Source: Arthrobacter sp. OV608 (GTDB lineage: Bacteria > Actinomycetota > Actinomycetes > Actinomycetales > Micrococcaceae). Taken from it: a DNA stretch of 64,000 nt. Shown here in pieces: positions 8,381-17,699 of the stretch; the first letter of the stretch is position 1; each line of letters begins with the position of its first letter. The position numbers and the translations under genes are program-made. The stretch covers positions 1 through 64,000 of the forward strand of contig FOEZ01000017.1 in the NCBI GenBank assembly GCA_900110595.1. Direction: 5' to 3'. The notes beneath the pieces are model-generated. The model saw only the letters and a list, made by a program, of their open reading frames with translations, did no database searches and was not told the origin of the DNA.

Positions 8381-10702
8381 CTACAGCCGGGTGTCGAACG
8401 AGCCGCAGAACACGTTGTCGTTGTACGTGCCCTGGAACCGGGACTTGCCCTGGATCTTGTCGATGGTGGCCCGGATGGCTTCCCGGGATCCGGCGTGGGC
8501 GTGGATCGCGGTCTTGACCATGGGGACGTCAATCAGGTGGTTGGGCTGGTTGAGCGAGACAAACACCGCGGGCACCTCGGTGACGTACCACGGGATTTCC
8601 GCGGCCATGGGCGAGGACCACTTGATCCGGATGGCCGCCTCCTGGGCAAAGCCCTTCACATTGGCGAATACCAACGCGGCATCGTACCTGTCCGCGTAAT
8701 CGCCGGTGGCTTCCTCGGACAGGACCCTCATGAAGTTCATCCCGGTCTCCCCCGCTGCTTCCCGCTGCTCTGCTGTCTTGAAGACATGCACCTCAAAGCC
8801 GGCGGCCTCGAGCTCTTCCTTGACCGTGTCCAGGTAGGCGAGCGGGTCAGCCCGGGTGAAGTCGGCACCGCCGGAAATGCCATAGAGCCGGATCCGCGGA
8901 TGCGTTTTAGGCGTGATGGGCAGGTTGTTGGCTGTGTCCTTGACCAGGGTGACGGTCTTGTCTGCGATGTCCGCCGCTATGGCGCGGTGCGCTTCGCTGC
9001 CAATCACGTCCAGCGCCTCCACAGGGGGCACGAGCTCGGAAACGGGCTTCCGATGCAGCCCCAGGGAAGCCTTCAGCCCAAGGATCCTTCGCAACGCATC
9101 GTGCAGGCGCTGTTCTGTGATCACACCGGATTTGAAGCCGTCCAGCATGTACTGGAAATCCTCCGCGGGGTTGCGGAAGAACAGGAACATGTCGCAGCCT
9201 GCGGCGATAGTGGCCGGCACCAGGTCCTTGCGCTTCATGGCCTGCGTGAGGCCCACCATCAGCGAGGCGTCCGTCAGCACCAGGCCGTTGAAGCCGAGTT
9301 CGCCGCGGAGCAGGTCCTGCAGCAACTCAGGCGCAAGCGTCGCTGGACGGATGTCAGCATCCGCCAGGCCGGGCCGGAAATGCCGGGACAGTTCCGGCGC
9401 CCCGATGTGCCCCACCATGATGGACTGCACGCCGTGGCCGATCATCTCGCGGTAAACGTGCCCGTAGGTGCGGTTCCACTCTTTATAGCTGAAGGTGTTG
9501 TAGGAGGTGACCACGTGCTGGTCGCGCTCGTCCACGCCGTCGCCCGGGAAGTGCTTCATGGCGCACACCGTGGGCGACTCGCTGATGCCGTCGAAGTACT
9601 CCTTGGCCCGCTCCACCACGATCTCCGGGGTGTTGCCGAAGGACCGGGTGGAGATGACCGTGTTCCGCCAGTTGTAGTGGATGTCGACGATCGGGGCGAA
9701 GGCCCAGTTGCAGCCCAGCGCCGCAGTTTCCACCCCGGCCACCTGTCCCATCTGGCGGGCTATGCCCTTGTCCAGATGCGAGCCGGCCTGCAGGTGCGTG
9801 GACACAAACGTCCCGTCGTCGCAGCTTCCGGCTCCTCCCATTTCCGGGTTGGAAGCCACCAGCAGCGGAACGCGGGTCTTGGACTGCGCATAGCGGATGT
9901 GCTCCTGCACCGCGGCCGAGGGCCCGGGCCGGTAGCGCATGCCGCCCACGTGGAAGTTCTCCAGCACGCCGTCGAGGTACTCCGGGGAGTAGTCGTTGTT
10001 GTGGTTGATGAACAGCTGGCCGATCTTCTCCTCAAGGCTCATCCCGGCAAGGGTGGACTCCACCCAGGCCACAGCGTCGCCGTCAAGATTAAACGGCGCA
10101 GCCTTGAGGTCGACGGCGAACTGCCGCGGGCGGGTGCCTGTGGCACCGGCAGTGCCGGCAACGTCAGCAGGACGTCCGACGGCGGCAATCCCGGCGAGTG
10201 CCTCCCGCACCACCTGCTGCACGGGAGAGGCGATGTCGACGACCACCCCGGCTTCGTCAGCGCCGAGCGGTTCCAGCGTGGCGAGCTGGGACTCCAAGAG
10301 GGCGGGCGGCATAAAGTGCCCGGTCCGCCCTTCGGTGCGTGCCCGCAAAACCTCTTTGCTGCCGTGCAGGTGCAGGAAGATGGTGTCCGGCGCCTGCGCC
10401 CGGATGGCATCACGGTAGCTGCGGCGCAGCGCGGAGCACGCCAGGACCAGGCCGCCGTCGGCCGCGTTGGCCAGCGCGGTGCCCACAGTGGTGAGCCAGG
10501 GCCAGCGGTCCTCGTCCGTCAGGGGCGTGCCGGCGGCCATCTTGGCGACGTTCTCCACGGGATGGAGGGAATCGCCGTCCAGGAACGGGACGCCGAGTTC
10601 ACGGGCGACGAGGTCGCCGATGGTGGTCTTGCCGCAGCCGGACACGCCCATCACGATGATGCGGAGCTTGGGCTTGCCTGTGTCGGGTTGGGGGGTGTTC
10701 AC
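8381..10702 (-). CDS. Fused gluconokinase (GntK type) and glycoside hydrolase family 3
   Basis: One uninterrupted 773-residue frame encodes two enzymes. Residues 12-172 are a GntK/IdnK gluconokinase: P-loop GVSGCGKT (19-26), LDGDSLHP (41-48), LACSALRRSYRD (88-98) and GHFMPPALLESQ. A Gly/Ala-rich linker follows (173-200). From about 205 the protein is a GH3 hydrolase: MSLEEKIGQLF, KHFPGDGVDERDQH (383-396, the KH/FPG/H motif of beta-N-acetylhexosaminidase-like members) and the nucleophile region GLVLTDASLMVG (Asp478). A C-terminal alpha/beta sandwich completes it. There is no signal peptide, so it is cytoplasmic. GTG 10702 overlaps the dehydratase stop (GTGA). A short internal gluconokinase would normally be separate; why it is joined to a glycosidase is unknown. 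Confidence 0.85.
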   Translation of the reverse strand: MNTPQPDTGKPKLRIIVMGVSGCGKTTIGDLVARELGVPFLDGDSLHPVENVAKMAAGTPLTDEDRWPWLTTVGTALANAADGGLVLACSALRRSYRDAIRAQAPDTIFLHLHGSKEVLRARTEGRTGHFMPPALLESQLATLEPLGADEAGVVVDIASPVQQVVREALAGIAAVGRPADVAGTAGATGTRPRQFAVDLKAAPFNLDGDAVAWVESTLAGMSLEEKIGQLFINHNNDYSPEYLDGVLENFHVGGMRYRPGPSAAVQEHIRYAQSKTRVPLLVASNPEMGGAGSCDDGTFVSTHLQAGSHLDKGIARQMGQVAGVETAALGCNWAFAPIVDIHYNWRNTVISTRSFGNTPEIVVERAKEYFDGISESPTVCAMKHFPGDGVDERDQHVVTSYNTFSYKEWNRTYGHVYREMIGHGVQSIMVGHIGAPELSRHFRPGLADADIRPATLAPELLQDLLRGELGFNGLVLTDASLMVGLTQAMKRKDLVPATIAAGCDMFLFFRNPAEDFQYMLDGFKSGVITEQRLHDALRRILGLKASLGLHRKPVSELVPPVEALDVIGSEAHRAIAADIADKTVTLVKDTANNLPITPKTHPRIRLYGISGGADFTRADPLAYLDTVKEELEAAGFEVHVFKTAEQREAAGETGMNFMRVLSEEATGDYADRYDAALVFANVKGFAQEAAIRIKWSSPMAAEIPWYVTEVPAVFVSLNQPNHLIDVPMVKTAIHAHAGSREAIRATIDKIQGKSRFQGTYNDNVFCGSFDTRL

Positions 10703-11928
10703 CAGTCGTGGACCGTTCCGTCGATGAGGCGGTTGTAGGGCAGGTAGGCCTGCTGGTAGGGGTAGGCGGCCGCGGCTTCTTCGTTGAACTCGACGCCGAT
10801 GCCGGGGTTATCGCCCGGGTGCAGGTAGCCGTCCACAAACGTCATGGACTGTTCGAAGACCTCGTTGGTCTTGTCCGAGTGCTGCATGTATTCCTGGATG
10901 CCGTAGTTATGGATGGCCAGGCCCACGTGCAGCTGCGCGGCGAAGCCCACCGGGGAAATGTCCGTGGGGCCGTGGAAGCCGGACTTGATCTGGTACTGAG
11001 CGGCGAAATCCATCACCTTCTTCAACGGGCTGATCCCGCCAAAGTGGGTGGAGGCGGCCCGGACGTAGTCGATCAGCTGTTCCTTGATCAGGGTCTGGTA
11101 GTCGTACACCGTGTTGAAGATTTCCCCGATCGCCAGCGGGGTGGTGGTGTGCTGGCGGACCAGGCGCAGGCCTTCCTGGTTCTCGGCCGGGGTGCAGTCC
11201 TCCAGCCAGAACAGGTCATACGGCTCCAGCGCCTTGCCCAGCTTGGCGGCCTGGATGGGGGTCATCCGGTGGTGCCCGTCGTGCAACAGCGGGATTTCCG
11301 GGCCGAACTCGTTCCGGACCGCCTCAAACACGGTCGGCAGGTGGCGCAGGTAAGCCCGGGTGTCCCAGTCCTCCTCCACCGGGAACGCACCCCGCCCGGC
11401 AGGTTCGTAGTCATACCGCTCCCCCGAGGCCTGCGCCTGAGCCGCCACCCCGTAGACCGCCTTGATCCCGGGCACGGCGGTCTGGATCCGGATGGACTTG
11501 TACCCAAGCTCCAGGTGCTCCCGGACCGAATCAAACAAAGACGGAAGGTCCGCCCCCGAGGCGTGGCCGTAAGCGCGCAGCCCGTTCCGCGATGCCCCGC
11601 CCAGCAACTGGTACACCGGCATGCCCGCCATCTTGCCCTTGATGTCCCACAACGCCATGTCCACCGCCGCGATCGCGGCCATCGTCACCGGGCCCCGGCG
11701 CCAGTACGAGGAGCGGTACAGGAACTGCCAGGTGTCCTCGATCCGGTGCGGGTCCTTCCCGATCAGCAGCTGCGCAACGTGCTCCTTCAAGTACGCGGCA
11801 ACAGCGAGCTCACGGCCGTTCAGGGTGGCATCACCAATACCGGTCACACCATCCTCGGTAGTGATCCGGAGCGTCACGAAATTCCGGGAGGGACTGGTCA
11901 CAAAGACGTCAGCAGCAACGATTTTCAT
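10699..11928 (-). CDS. manD: D-mannonate dehydratase, ManD/enolase superfamily
   Basis: A 409-residue mandelate-racemase/enolase-superfamily enzyme that dehydrates D-mannonate to 2-keto-3-deoxygluconate. The barrel has LLHDGHH (Asp217, His219), FWLEDCTP (Glu243) and AIGEIFNTVYD (Glu269), the metal ligands expected for ManD, with the capping domain in the first 120 residues. Its position after fructuronate-reductase and glucuronate-isomerase genes fits. Some ManD-subgroup proteins are slow or act on D-gluconate instead, and the attached gluconokinase keeps that possibility open. Confidence 0.87.
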   Translation of the reverse strand: MKIVAADVFVTSPSRNFVTLRITTEDGVTGIGDATLNGRELAVAAYLKEHVAQLLIGKDPHRIEDTWQFLYRSSYWRRGPVTMAAIAAVDMALWDIKGKMAGMPVYQLLGGASRNGLRAYGHASGADLPSLFDSVREHLELGYKSIRIQTAVPGIKAVYGVAAQAQASGERYDYEPAGRGAFPVEEDWDTRAYLRHLPTVFEAVRNEFGPEIPLLHDGHHRMTPIQAAKLGKALEPYDLFWLEDCTPAENQEGLRLVRQHTTTPLAIGEIFNTVYDYQTLIKEQLIDYVRAASTHFGGISPLKKVMDFAAQYQIKSGFHGPTDISPVGFAAQLHVGLAIHNYGIQEYMQHSDKTNEVFEQSMTFVDGYLHPGDNPGIGVEFNEEAAAAYPYQQAYLPYNRLIDGTVHDW

Positions 11929-11952
11929 AGGATTTGGGTGTTCCTTCCGGGT

Positions 11953-13371
11953 TCAAATATGTGTGGGGGCATCGATGGACGACGCGGTGCCGGCGAGGGT
12001 TCCGCAGAGCCCGTGGACAAGGGAAACAATCTGCGGGTCGTCGGCAAGATTCGCGCTGACCAGCCGGAGCAGCGCCTGGACCCTCTCAATGCCGTCCAGT
12101 CTGTTCGCCCCGCGGATCTCCGCACTGAGCGGGTCCTGGAAGTCCTGGGCGAAACCTAGGTAATCGATCCAGGCGGCCAGCATCCGCGCACTGCTTCTGC
12201 CGGTCCGGCCGTCGGACCGTTCGCCTAAGAGGACGGGAACTGCCCGCATGCGAAGCTTCGTGGTTCCGTCCGCCGCGATCTGGGCAAGGCGGTGGGCTAT
12301 CCGGGCATTACCGAAGCGCTCCAGCAGTGCCCGCCGGTACTGCGGGATCTCCAGGCCCTCCCCCTGCAGTTGCCTGGCTGCCTCGTCCCAGAATTCCTCT
12401 ACGGCTTTGCGGCAGAGCGGGTCGGCCAACGCCTCGGCAACGGTGGTGTGGCCGCGGAGCTGCCCGGCATACGCCAGGATCGAGTGGGACCCGTTCAGCA
12501 GCCACAGTTTGCGGTTTTCGTAGGGCTCAATGTCATCAACAACGACGGCGCCGGCTTCCTCCCAGCGCGGCCTGCCGGCCGGGAAGTCCCCGCTGAGCAC
12601 CCAGTTCCGGAAGGGTTCGGCCACGACAGGTGAGCTGTCCCGGTATTGGCAGCGCTCCGCCACTTCCTCGATGTCCGCGTGCCTGGTCCCCGGGGTGATC
12701 CGGTCCACCGAGGTGCTGACAAAGCTGACATTGCCCGCGATCCAGTCAGTCAGCTCCTGACCCCAGGCGGCGGCCATACCCAGGACAGCGCGGCGCGCCA
12801 CGTCCCCGTTGGCCGACAGGTTGTCACAGCTCACGACGGCGAGCGGCCCAGCGTCTGCGTCCTTCCGGCCTGCGAGCGCCAGCACCAGCCGTCCCAGTGG
12901 GGTTGAGGGTGTCCCGGTTCCCCCGGCTGCTGCCGCTGCCAACTCACGGAGGTCGCCGGCCGCGGCGGGAGCATCGGCGTCGAAGGTACCATCTGCGGCC
13001 AGCCCGTAGGCGGCCTCCGTGATGGTCATGGTGACGATGGCCGTCTCCCTGGCCGAGACCAGTTCGGACAGGCGGCTGATGTTGGCTCCGTCCACCGCCT
13101 CGACGATGCTGCCGATGACTTCGAAGCTGTCCCCTCCGGCTGACCGTTCTATCAGGGTATAGAGGCAATCCTGGCCGGATAGTGCTTGGGCGGCATCAGG
13201 GCGGCGGCCGGTGAAGGCAGCTATCCCCCAGCCCGCGGCGTCGGATGAATGCTGCGTGTACCAGGCCTGGTGGGACCGGTGAAAGGCACCCAGGCCAAGA
13301 TGCACGATACGTACCGGTGCCTTGGGCAGCGGTTTCAGGCTGCGGTCCAGCACAGGGGGGACACCATTCAC
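11953..13371 (-). CDS. Mannitol dehydrogenase family: D-fructuronate reductase (mannonate oxidoreductase)
   Basis: The 472-residue protein has the long-chain polyol dehydrogenase layout: N-terminal IVHLGLGAFHRSHQA for NAD binding and C-terminal catalytic KLWLLNGSHS (the Lys-x5-Asn-x2-His pattern). In a uronate operon the expected reaction is D-fructuronate + NADH to D-mannonate (UxuB type). Mannitol dehydrogenase activity is the alternative from sequence alone. The start is GTG 13371, overlapping the glucuronate isomerase stop as GTGA. Twenty-four bases separate its stop from the manD ATG. Confidence 0.85.
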   Translation of the reverse strand: MNGVPPVLDRSLKPLPKAPVRIVHLGLGAFHRSHQAWYTQHSSDAAGWGIAAFTGRRPDAAQALSGQDCLYTLIERSAGGDSFEVIGSIVEAVDGANISRLSELVSARETAIVTMTITEAAYGLAADGTFDADAPAAAGDLRELAAAAAGGTGTPSTPLGRLVLALAGRKDADAGPLAVVSCDNLSANGDVARRAVLGMAAAWGQELTDWIAGNVSFVSTSVDRITPGTRHADIEEVAERCQYRDSSPVVAEPFRNWVLSGDFPAGRPRWEEAGAVVVDDIEPYENRKLWLLNGSHSILAYAGQLRGHTTVAEALADPLCRKAVEEFWDEAARQLQGEGLEIPQYRRALLERFGNARIAHRLAQIAADGTTKLRMRAVPVLLGERSDGRTGRSSARMLAAWIDYLGFAQDFQDPLSAEIRGANRLDGIERVQALLRLVSANLADDPQIVSLVHGLCGTLAGTASSIDAPTHI

Positions 13372-14771
13372 AGTTTGAACACCCGCCGTGGCGATGCATC
13401 GACGATGTCCACAATCAGCTCATGGGCGCGCTCTTCGCTGATCCGGTGCTCGGCCACCAGCCGGGCCAGGAAGGAAGCCTCAATTCGCCGGGACGTATCG
13501 TGCCGGGCTGGTATGGAACAGAAGGCGCGCGTGTCATCAATGAATCCTGAGGACCGGGAGAAACCAGCCGTTTCCGTCACCGCGGAACGGAAACGCAGCA
13601 TTGCGTCGGGTGCGTCAAGGAACCACCACGGGGCACCGATGTACACGGAAGGGTAGAAACCAGCAAGCGGTGCCAGCTCACGCGAGAAGACGGTTTCGTC
13701 CAGCGTGAACAGCACGAGGTGGAAGTCCTTGGCCGTGCCAAAGTCCTGCAACAGCGGACGGATGGCCTCGGTGTAGTTCACGGCGAATGGAATGTCATGG
13801 CCCGTATCGGCGCCAAAGGCGTCAAATGTAGGGCCGTGGTGGTTTCGGTACGAGCCCGGGTGGATGGTCATGACCAGCCCGTCCTCTACGGACATCCGGG
13901 CCATTTGATAAATCATGTGGGCCTCGAAGGCATCCCGCTCCTTCGGGCCCGCCTGGCCGGCCCTGCCCCGCTCGAAAAGCCGCTCCGCCTCGGCGTCGTC
14001 CAGTTTGAGGGTGGCGGGAGTGAACACGCCGTGGTCCGCTGAAACTGCTCCGCGCTCAACAAAGTGTCGCCTGCGTGCCTCGAGCGCCCGGATATATCCC
14101 GCGTAACCGGAAGCACCCCCGCCGGCCACAGCAATGAGCCGTTCCACGTTGCCCTGCCAGGCCGGGTGGGCCATGTTGAGGTACTGGTCCGGCCGAAAGG
14201 TGGGCAGCACCCGGCCCGGAAATGCGGGGTCTGCCTGCAGAGCGGCATGGCTGTCCAGCGAGTCCAGGGGATCGTCCGTGGTGGCGAGCACCTCTATGTT
14301 GAACTCCTTGAACAGTTGCCGCGGCCGGAATCCAGGCTCTTCAAGCTTGGATGCGAGCGCGTCGTAGAGCCTGTCGGCGTTCTCCGCCGTGGGCTCTTCG
14401 TGCAGACCGAACACATGCTCGAACTCCTGGCGGATCCAATACCCGGAAGCCGTGCCCTCGAAGGCGGGCCATGCGGCACAGAAGTTGCGCCAGACCTCAC
14501 GGGAGCCGGCCGGTGAAGCACCAAGGCCCAACCGGTCCATGGGAACACCGCCTGCGTGGATCAGACGGGTCACGTAGTGGTCGGGGGTGACCAGGAGGGC
14601 GGCAGGATCGGGAAACGGCAGGTTCTGCTCGATGACCCCGGCATCTACATGTCCATGCGGCGAGATGATCGGCAGGCCCGCTACCCGGCTGTACAGGGAA
14701 CGGGCGATCTCCCGGACTGCCGGCTCTGCCGGCAGGAGCCGGTCGGGATGTGCTGCTATTGAAGGTGCCAT
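13368..14771 (-). CDS. uxaC: Glucuronate isomerase
   Basis: A 467-residue amidohydrolase-fold enzyme converting D-glucuronate to D-fructuronate (or D-galacturonate to D-tagaturonate). The N-terminal part has LPIISPHGHVDAGVI with the HxH metal motif, followed by PDHYVTRLIHAGG. The C-terminal RDTSRRIEASFL/ISEERAHEL region is typical of UxaC. The frame runs to 15044, but the first 91 residues of that reading are the neighbouring gene in another frame. ATG 14771, four bases after the stop of the preceding gene, is the natural start. Isomerase, reductase and dehydratase are consecutive and give a complete route to 2-keto-3-deoxygluconate. Confidence 0.93.
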   Translation of the reverse strand: MAPSIAAHPDRLLPAEPAVREIARSLYSRVAGLPIISPHGHVDAGVIEQNLPFPDPAALLVTPDHYVTRLIHAGGVPMDRLGLGASPAGSREVWRNFCAAWPAFEGTASGYWIRQEFEHVFGLHEEPTAENADRLYDALASKLEEPGFRPRQLFKEFNIEVLATTDDPLDSLDSHAALQADPAFPGRVLPTFRPDQYLNMAHPAWQGNVERLIAVAGGGASGYAGYIRALEARRRHFVERGAVSADHGVFTPATLKLDDAEAERLFERGRAGQAGPKERDAFEAHMIYQMARMSVEDGLVMTIHPGSYRNHHGPTFDAFGADTGHDIPFAVNYTEAIRPLLQDFGTAKDFHLVLFTLDETVFSRELAPLAGFYPSVYIGAPWWFLDAPDAMLRFRSAVTETAGFSRSSGFIDDTRAFCSIPARHDTSRRIEASFLARLVAEHRISEERAHELIVDIVDASPRRVFKL

Positions 14772-14775
14772 GGCC

Positions 14776-15681
14776 TTACCGGGCCCCGGCACTTGCGGTG
14801 AGGCCGGCGAGGGCAGCCGTGCGGCGCAGGTAGTCAAGGTTGCCGGCAGTGCGTTCGGCCAAAGGAAGTTCCGTAGAGAAGTCTTCCACCGTAACCCAGC
14901 CGTCGTAGCCATGGGCCGCCAACGCCTTGAAGTATTCCAGCACGCTCCCCTGCCCTGACTGCAGGGGTGCCCACTCGTTGCGGAAAACGACCGCACCGGA
15001 CTCATCCGTCTCGTCGGCGCGGACCCATACGGCGTTTTTGACATGGATATGCGCCAGGTACTCTCCCAGCAGTTCGAAAGCGGGGAGATAGTCTTCCTGG
15101 CCCTCGATCAGCAGGTTGCCAAGGTCGTGAATGACCCCCACGTGCCGGGGATCCAGGCCCTCCAGCAGGCGCCGGGCAGAGGAAGCGGACGCCGTAATGG
15201 TCCGATGATGCAGTTCCACCAGTGCTTTCACGCCATGGTGGGCCGCCCGTTCCGCCACCCATTCGAAGTCCCGCCGGGCGGCTTCGAACAAGTCGGGGTA
15301 AGGAATACCGCTGGGCTGTTCGCCTCCCCATTCCGCCGTTCCCAACGGAAGGGTGGTGACGCGGACCTGGCCCGCGCCCAAGGCTGCGGTAGCCCCGAGC
15401 ATCCGTTCGACGTCGTTGTGGTTGTCACACCGGGCGTATCCTCCGATGCCGGACATCTGGAGGCCTGCTTCCCGGGTGATGGTGGCTACTCTTTGCAGGT
15501 TGTCTTCAAGGCCGGACAGCGGAATGGTCGCCTTGTTGCCGGCCCAGAAACCGGGTTCGGCCGTCTCAGCCTGGTCGGTGATGCGCCATTCGATGCCGTC
15601 CCAGCCCTGGGCCGCAAGATGGTTTACGGCTTCTTCGGGAGTCCAGTCAGGCGTGGACGCGGTGAACACTGAAAATTTCAT
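14776..15681 (-). CDS. Sugar phosphate isomerase/epimerase (TIM barrel)
   Basis: A 301-residue xylose-isomerase-like TIM barrel starting at MKFSVFTASTPDWTPEE. Its frame runs to 15819, but ATG 15681 gives the standard family start. The four metal ligands are all present: Glu in ALVELHH, Asp in GVIHDLGN, His in AHIHVKNA and Glu in VTVEDFS. Members epimerise or isomerise free or oxidised sugars, inosose or 3-keto-glycosides. It lies between the Gfo/Idh dehydrogenase (4-base gap) and uxaC (4-base gap). The reaction cannot be fixed; a role on a 3-oxidised glycoside is possible. Confidence 0.8.
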   Translation of the reverse strand: MKFSVFTASTPDWTPEEAVNHLAAQGWDGIEWRITDQAETAEPGFWAGNKATIPLSGLEDNLQRVATITREAGLQMSGIGGYARCDNHNDVERMLGATAALGAGQVRVTTLPLGTAEWGGEQPSGIPYPDLFEAARRDFEWVAERAAHHGVKALVELHHRTITASASSARRLLEGLDPRHVGVIHDLGNLLIEGQEDYLPAFELLGEYLAHIHVKNAVWVRADETDESGAVVFRNEWAPLQSGQGSVLEYFKALAAHGYDGWVTVEDFSTELPLAERTAGNLDYLRRTAALAGLTASAGAR

Positions 15682-15685
15682 GGCT

Positions 15686-16852
15686 TCAGGCGCTTTCTGT
15701 CGAAGTATTGCCCGTGCGGACTTCGAGGTCGTTGTACTTGCCGGCCAGGACGTCGTCGAAAAGTACCGCCTGGTTAAGCGTCGCTGACACGTAGACGGCG
15801 CGTACCGTTGCGAGGGCATTGACGGCGTCGCTCACGGTGACGCCGGGCTGCCTGCCTTCGGTGATGGCAGCGATAATGTCGCGGTACTGGCGTACGTGCC
15901 CCGCGGGATACACGGTGGGATCCTTGGCCTCGTATTCTTCGGCCGGATACTTTGCCAGTTCTTCCTGGGCCTGGTTTCCCCCGCCCTGCAGCCCCATGTC
16001 GGCGGACGCTCCGCCGGCATCCTTGGTATGAAAGTAGTGAAGCTGGTCATTGTCCACCACCGCGGACCCTTCCGAGCCCATCAGCTGGACCCGGACGGTC
16101 AGGCCTGGGTAGGCCGCCGTCGTGGCGTGCAGCACGGCCAGGCCGCCGTTCTCGAAAGTTACGGTGGCTACGGCGGTGTCCTCCACCTCGATACGTTCGT
16201 GCGCCAGGCGTGCTGTGTGGGCGTGGATCTCCACCGGCCGGCCCATGAACCACAGCAGCAGGTCAACCGTGTGGACGCCCTGGTTCATCAAGGCCCCGCC
16301 GCCGTCCATTGACCAGGTACCGCGCCAGTCACCGGAATCGTAGTAACCCTGGCTGCGCCACCACGCCACTGAAGCGATGGCCGAGGTCAGACGGCCGAAT
16401 CGTCCCTTGGCAACAGCATCGGCAACAGCAACGCTGGATTGGTCGAACCGGTGCTGGCTGATCACGGAGGCGACGATGCCACGCCGTGCGGCCTCATTGG
16501 CGGCCGCCTCGATTTCCTGGGCCCGGTTCAGGTCCACGTCCAAGGGCTTTTCGATAACCACGTGCTTGCCGGCGGCGAGGACCTCAAGGCCCTGCTGGAT
16601 GTGCAGTCCGCTGGGGGTGGCCAACGCCACTAGGTCGATCCCGGTTGCGGCGAAGGCCTCCTCGAGGGTGGCGTGCACAGAAGGCCTCGGACGGCCGCTC
16701 TTTTGGATGAAGTCAGCAAGGGACTCGGCGGCGTCGGGGACCGCGTCCACGAGCGCCACGATGCTGGCTTCGGGAAACTCCTGCAGGGCTGCTGCGTGGG
16801 TTCGTCCGATGACGCCGCAACCGGTGATTGCGACCTTCAATGTCTCACTCAT
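15686..16852 (-). CDS. Gfo/Idh/MocA family sugar dehydrogenase
   Basis: The 388-residue protein has an N-terminal Rossmann fold (AITGCGVIGRTHA), the catalytic EKPLDV motif and the GGGALMNQGVHTVDLLLW segment of the C-terminal domain with its active-site Asp/His. Family members oxidise or reduce a sugar hydroxyl with NAD(P), including C3 of glycosides, inositol and sugar lactones. It is flanked on both sides by TIM-barrel isomerases, an arrangement also known from glycoside oxidation-elimination clusters. It overlaps the upstream isomerase stop by 4 bases. The substrate is unknown. Confidence 0.85.
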   Translation of the reverse strand: MSETLKVAITGCGVIGRTHAAALQEFPEASIVALVDAVPDAAESLADFIQKSGRPRPSVHATLEEAFAATGIDLVALATPSGLHIQQGLEVLAAGKHVVIEKPLDVDLNRAQEIEAAANEAARRGIVASVISQHRFDQSSVAVADAVAKGRFGRLTSAIASVAWWRSQGYYDSGDWRGTWSMDGGGALMNQGVHTVDLLLWFMGRPVEIHAHTARLAHERIEVEDTAVATVTFENGGLAVLHATTAAYPGLTVRVQLMGSEGSAVVDNDQLHYFHTKDAGGASADMGLQGGGNQAQEELAKYPAEEYEAKDPTVYPAGHVRQYRDIIAAITEGRQPGVTVSDAVNALATVRAVYVSATLNQAVLFDDVLAGKYNDLEVRTGNTSTESA

Positions 16853-17697
16853 ACCGTCTGGACTCCTGCTTCTGATGTGACTTTTGCGAAGGCGCGGGCA
16901 GCAATGCCAAATGCTGTGGGGCCGGAGAATCCGCCCAGGCCGTGGGCGCCGGCAAGGTGGGGTTCCAAGGAAGCGAAGCCGTCGAAACCGTCCGCTTTGA
17001 GTGCTTCCACCGTGCGCAGCACGTCGCCGTCGCCTTCCCCTGCCGGGACGACATGTCCGTTGGAGAAAAGGGCATCCTTGACCTGCAGGTACTCCAGGTG
17101 CGGGCGCAGCTTTTCATAGGCCTCATCAAACGGTTTGACGCCTACCTGCACGAAGTTGGCTGCATCCCATGCCACCTTCAGCGCCGGTGAATTTACGCTT
17201 TCAATGATGTCCAGCACGCGGTCCGGGACATCCCCGAAAATATCCTTCTCGTTCTCGTGCAGCAGGACCACACCTGCCTCCTCGGCGACAGCAGCGAGCG
17301 CACGCATGCGCTCGATCACGGCCTCGCGGATGCTTTCGACCGGGACGGTTTCACCGTAGTAGAAGGAGAAGATGCGGATGTACTTTGCGCCCAGGACCTT
17401 TGCGGCCTTGACGGCACGGTGCAGGCGATCCACTTCGTGCTCTACTGGCAGGCTGACATCCACTTTCCCAATTGGAGAGGCGATCGCAGACACTTTCATG
17501 TCCTTCGCGGCCAATAGTGACGCCAGGGACTGCAACTGCTCATCGCTGAGGTCCACGATGTTCGTGCCCCATGCGCTTCGAACCTCGATGTGGTTGGCAC
17601 CGAGCGCCTGCAGCACCGCGATCTGGACAGCGGGGTCGTCGTCAATTTCATCGCCGAATCCGGACAGGGCCCAGGAGGCCTGGGGGGCTGAAACCAT
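16849..17697 (-). CDS. Second sugar phosphate isomerase/epimerase (TIM barrel)
   Basis: A 282-residue TIM barrel of the AP-endonuclease-2 superfamily, only distantly like the 14776-15681 protein. Likely ligands are Glu in VVLLHENEKD, Asp in KVAWDAANF and Glu in ASLEPHL. The third position, usually His in an IHVKD-type motif, is Gln here (YLQVKDALF), so metal binding may differ. It is directly downstream of the second permease (2-base gap) and overlaps the dehydrogenase ATG. The substrate is not assignable. Confidence 0.78.
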   Translation of the reverse strand: MVSAPQASWALSGFGDEIDDDPAVQIAVLQALGANHIEVRSAWGTNIVDLSDEQLQSLASLLAAKDMKVSAIASPIGKVDVSLPVEHEVDRLHRAVKAAKVLGAKYIRIFSFYYGETVPVESIREAVIERMRALAAVAEEAGVVLLHENEKDIFGDVPDRVLDIIESVNSPALKVAWDAANFVQVGVKPFDEAYEKLRPHLEYLQVKDALFSNGHVVPAGEGDGDVLRTVEALKADGFDGFASLEPHLAGAHGLGGFSGPTAFGIAARAFAKVTSEAGVQTV

Positions 17698-17699
17698 GC

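Noticed and set aside
8495..10738. 747-codon open frame antisense to the kinase-GH3 fusion
   Set aside because: It lies opposite a well-supported gene, and its translation is rich in Gly/Arg/His/Val with no domain motif; long shadow frames are expected at this G+C.
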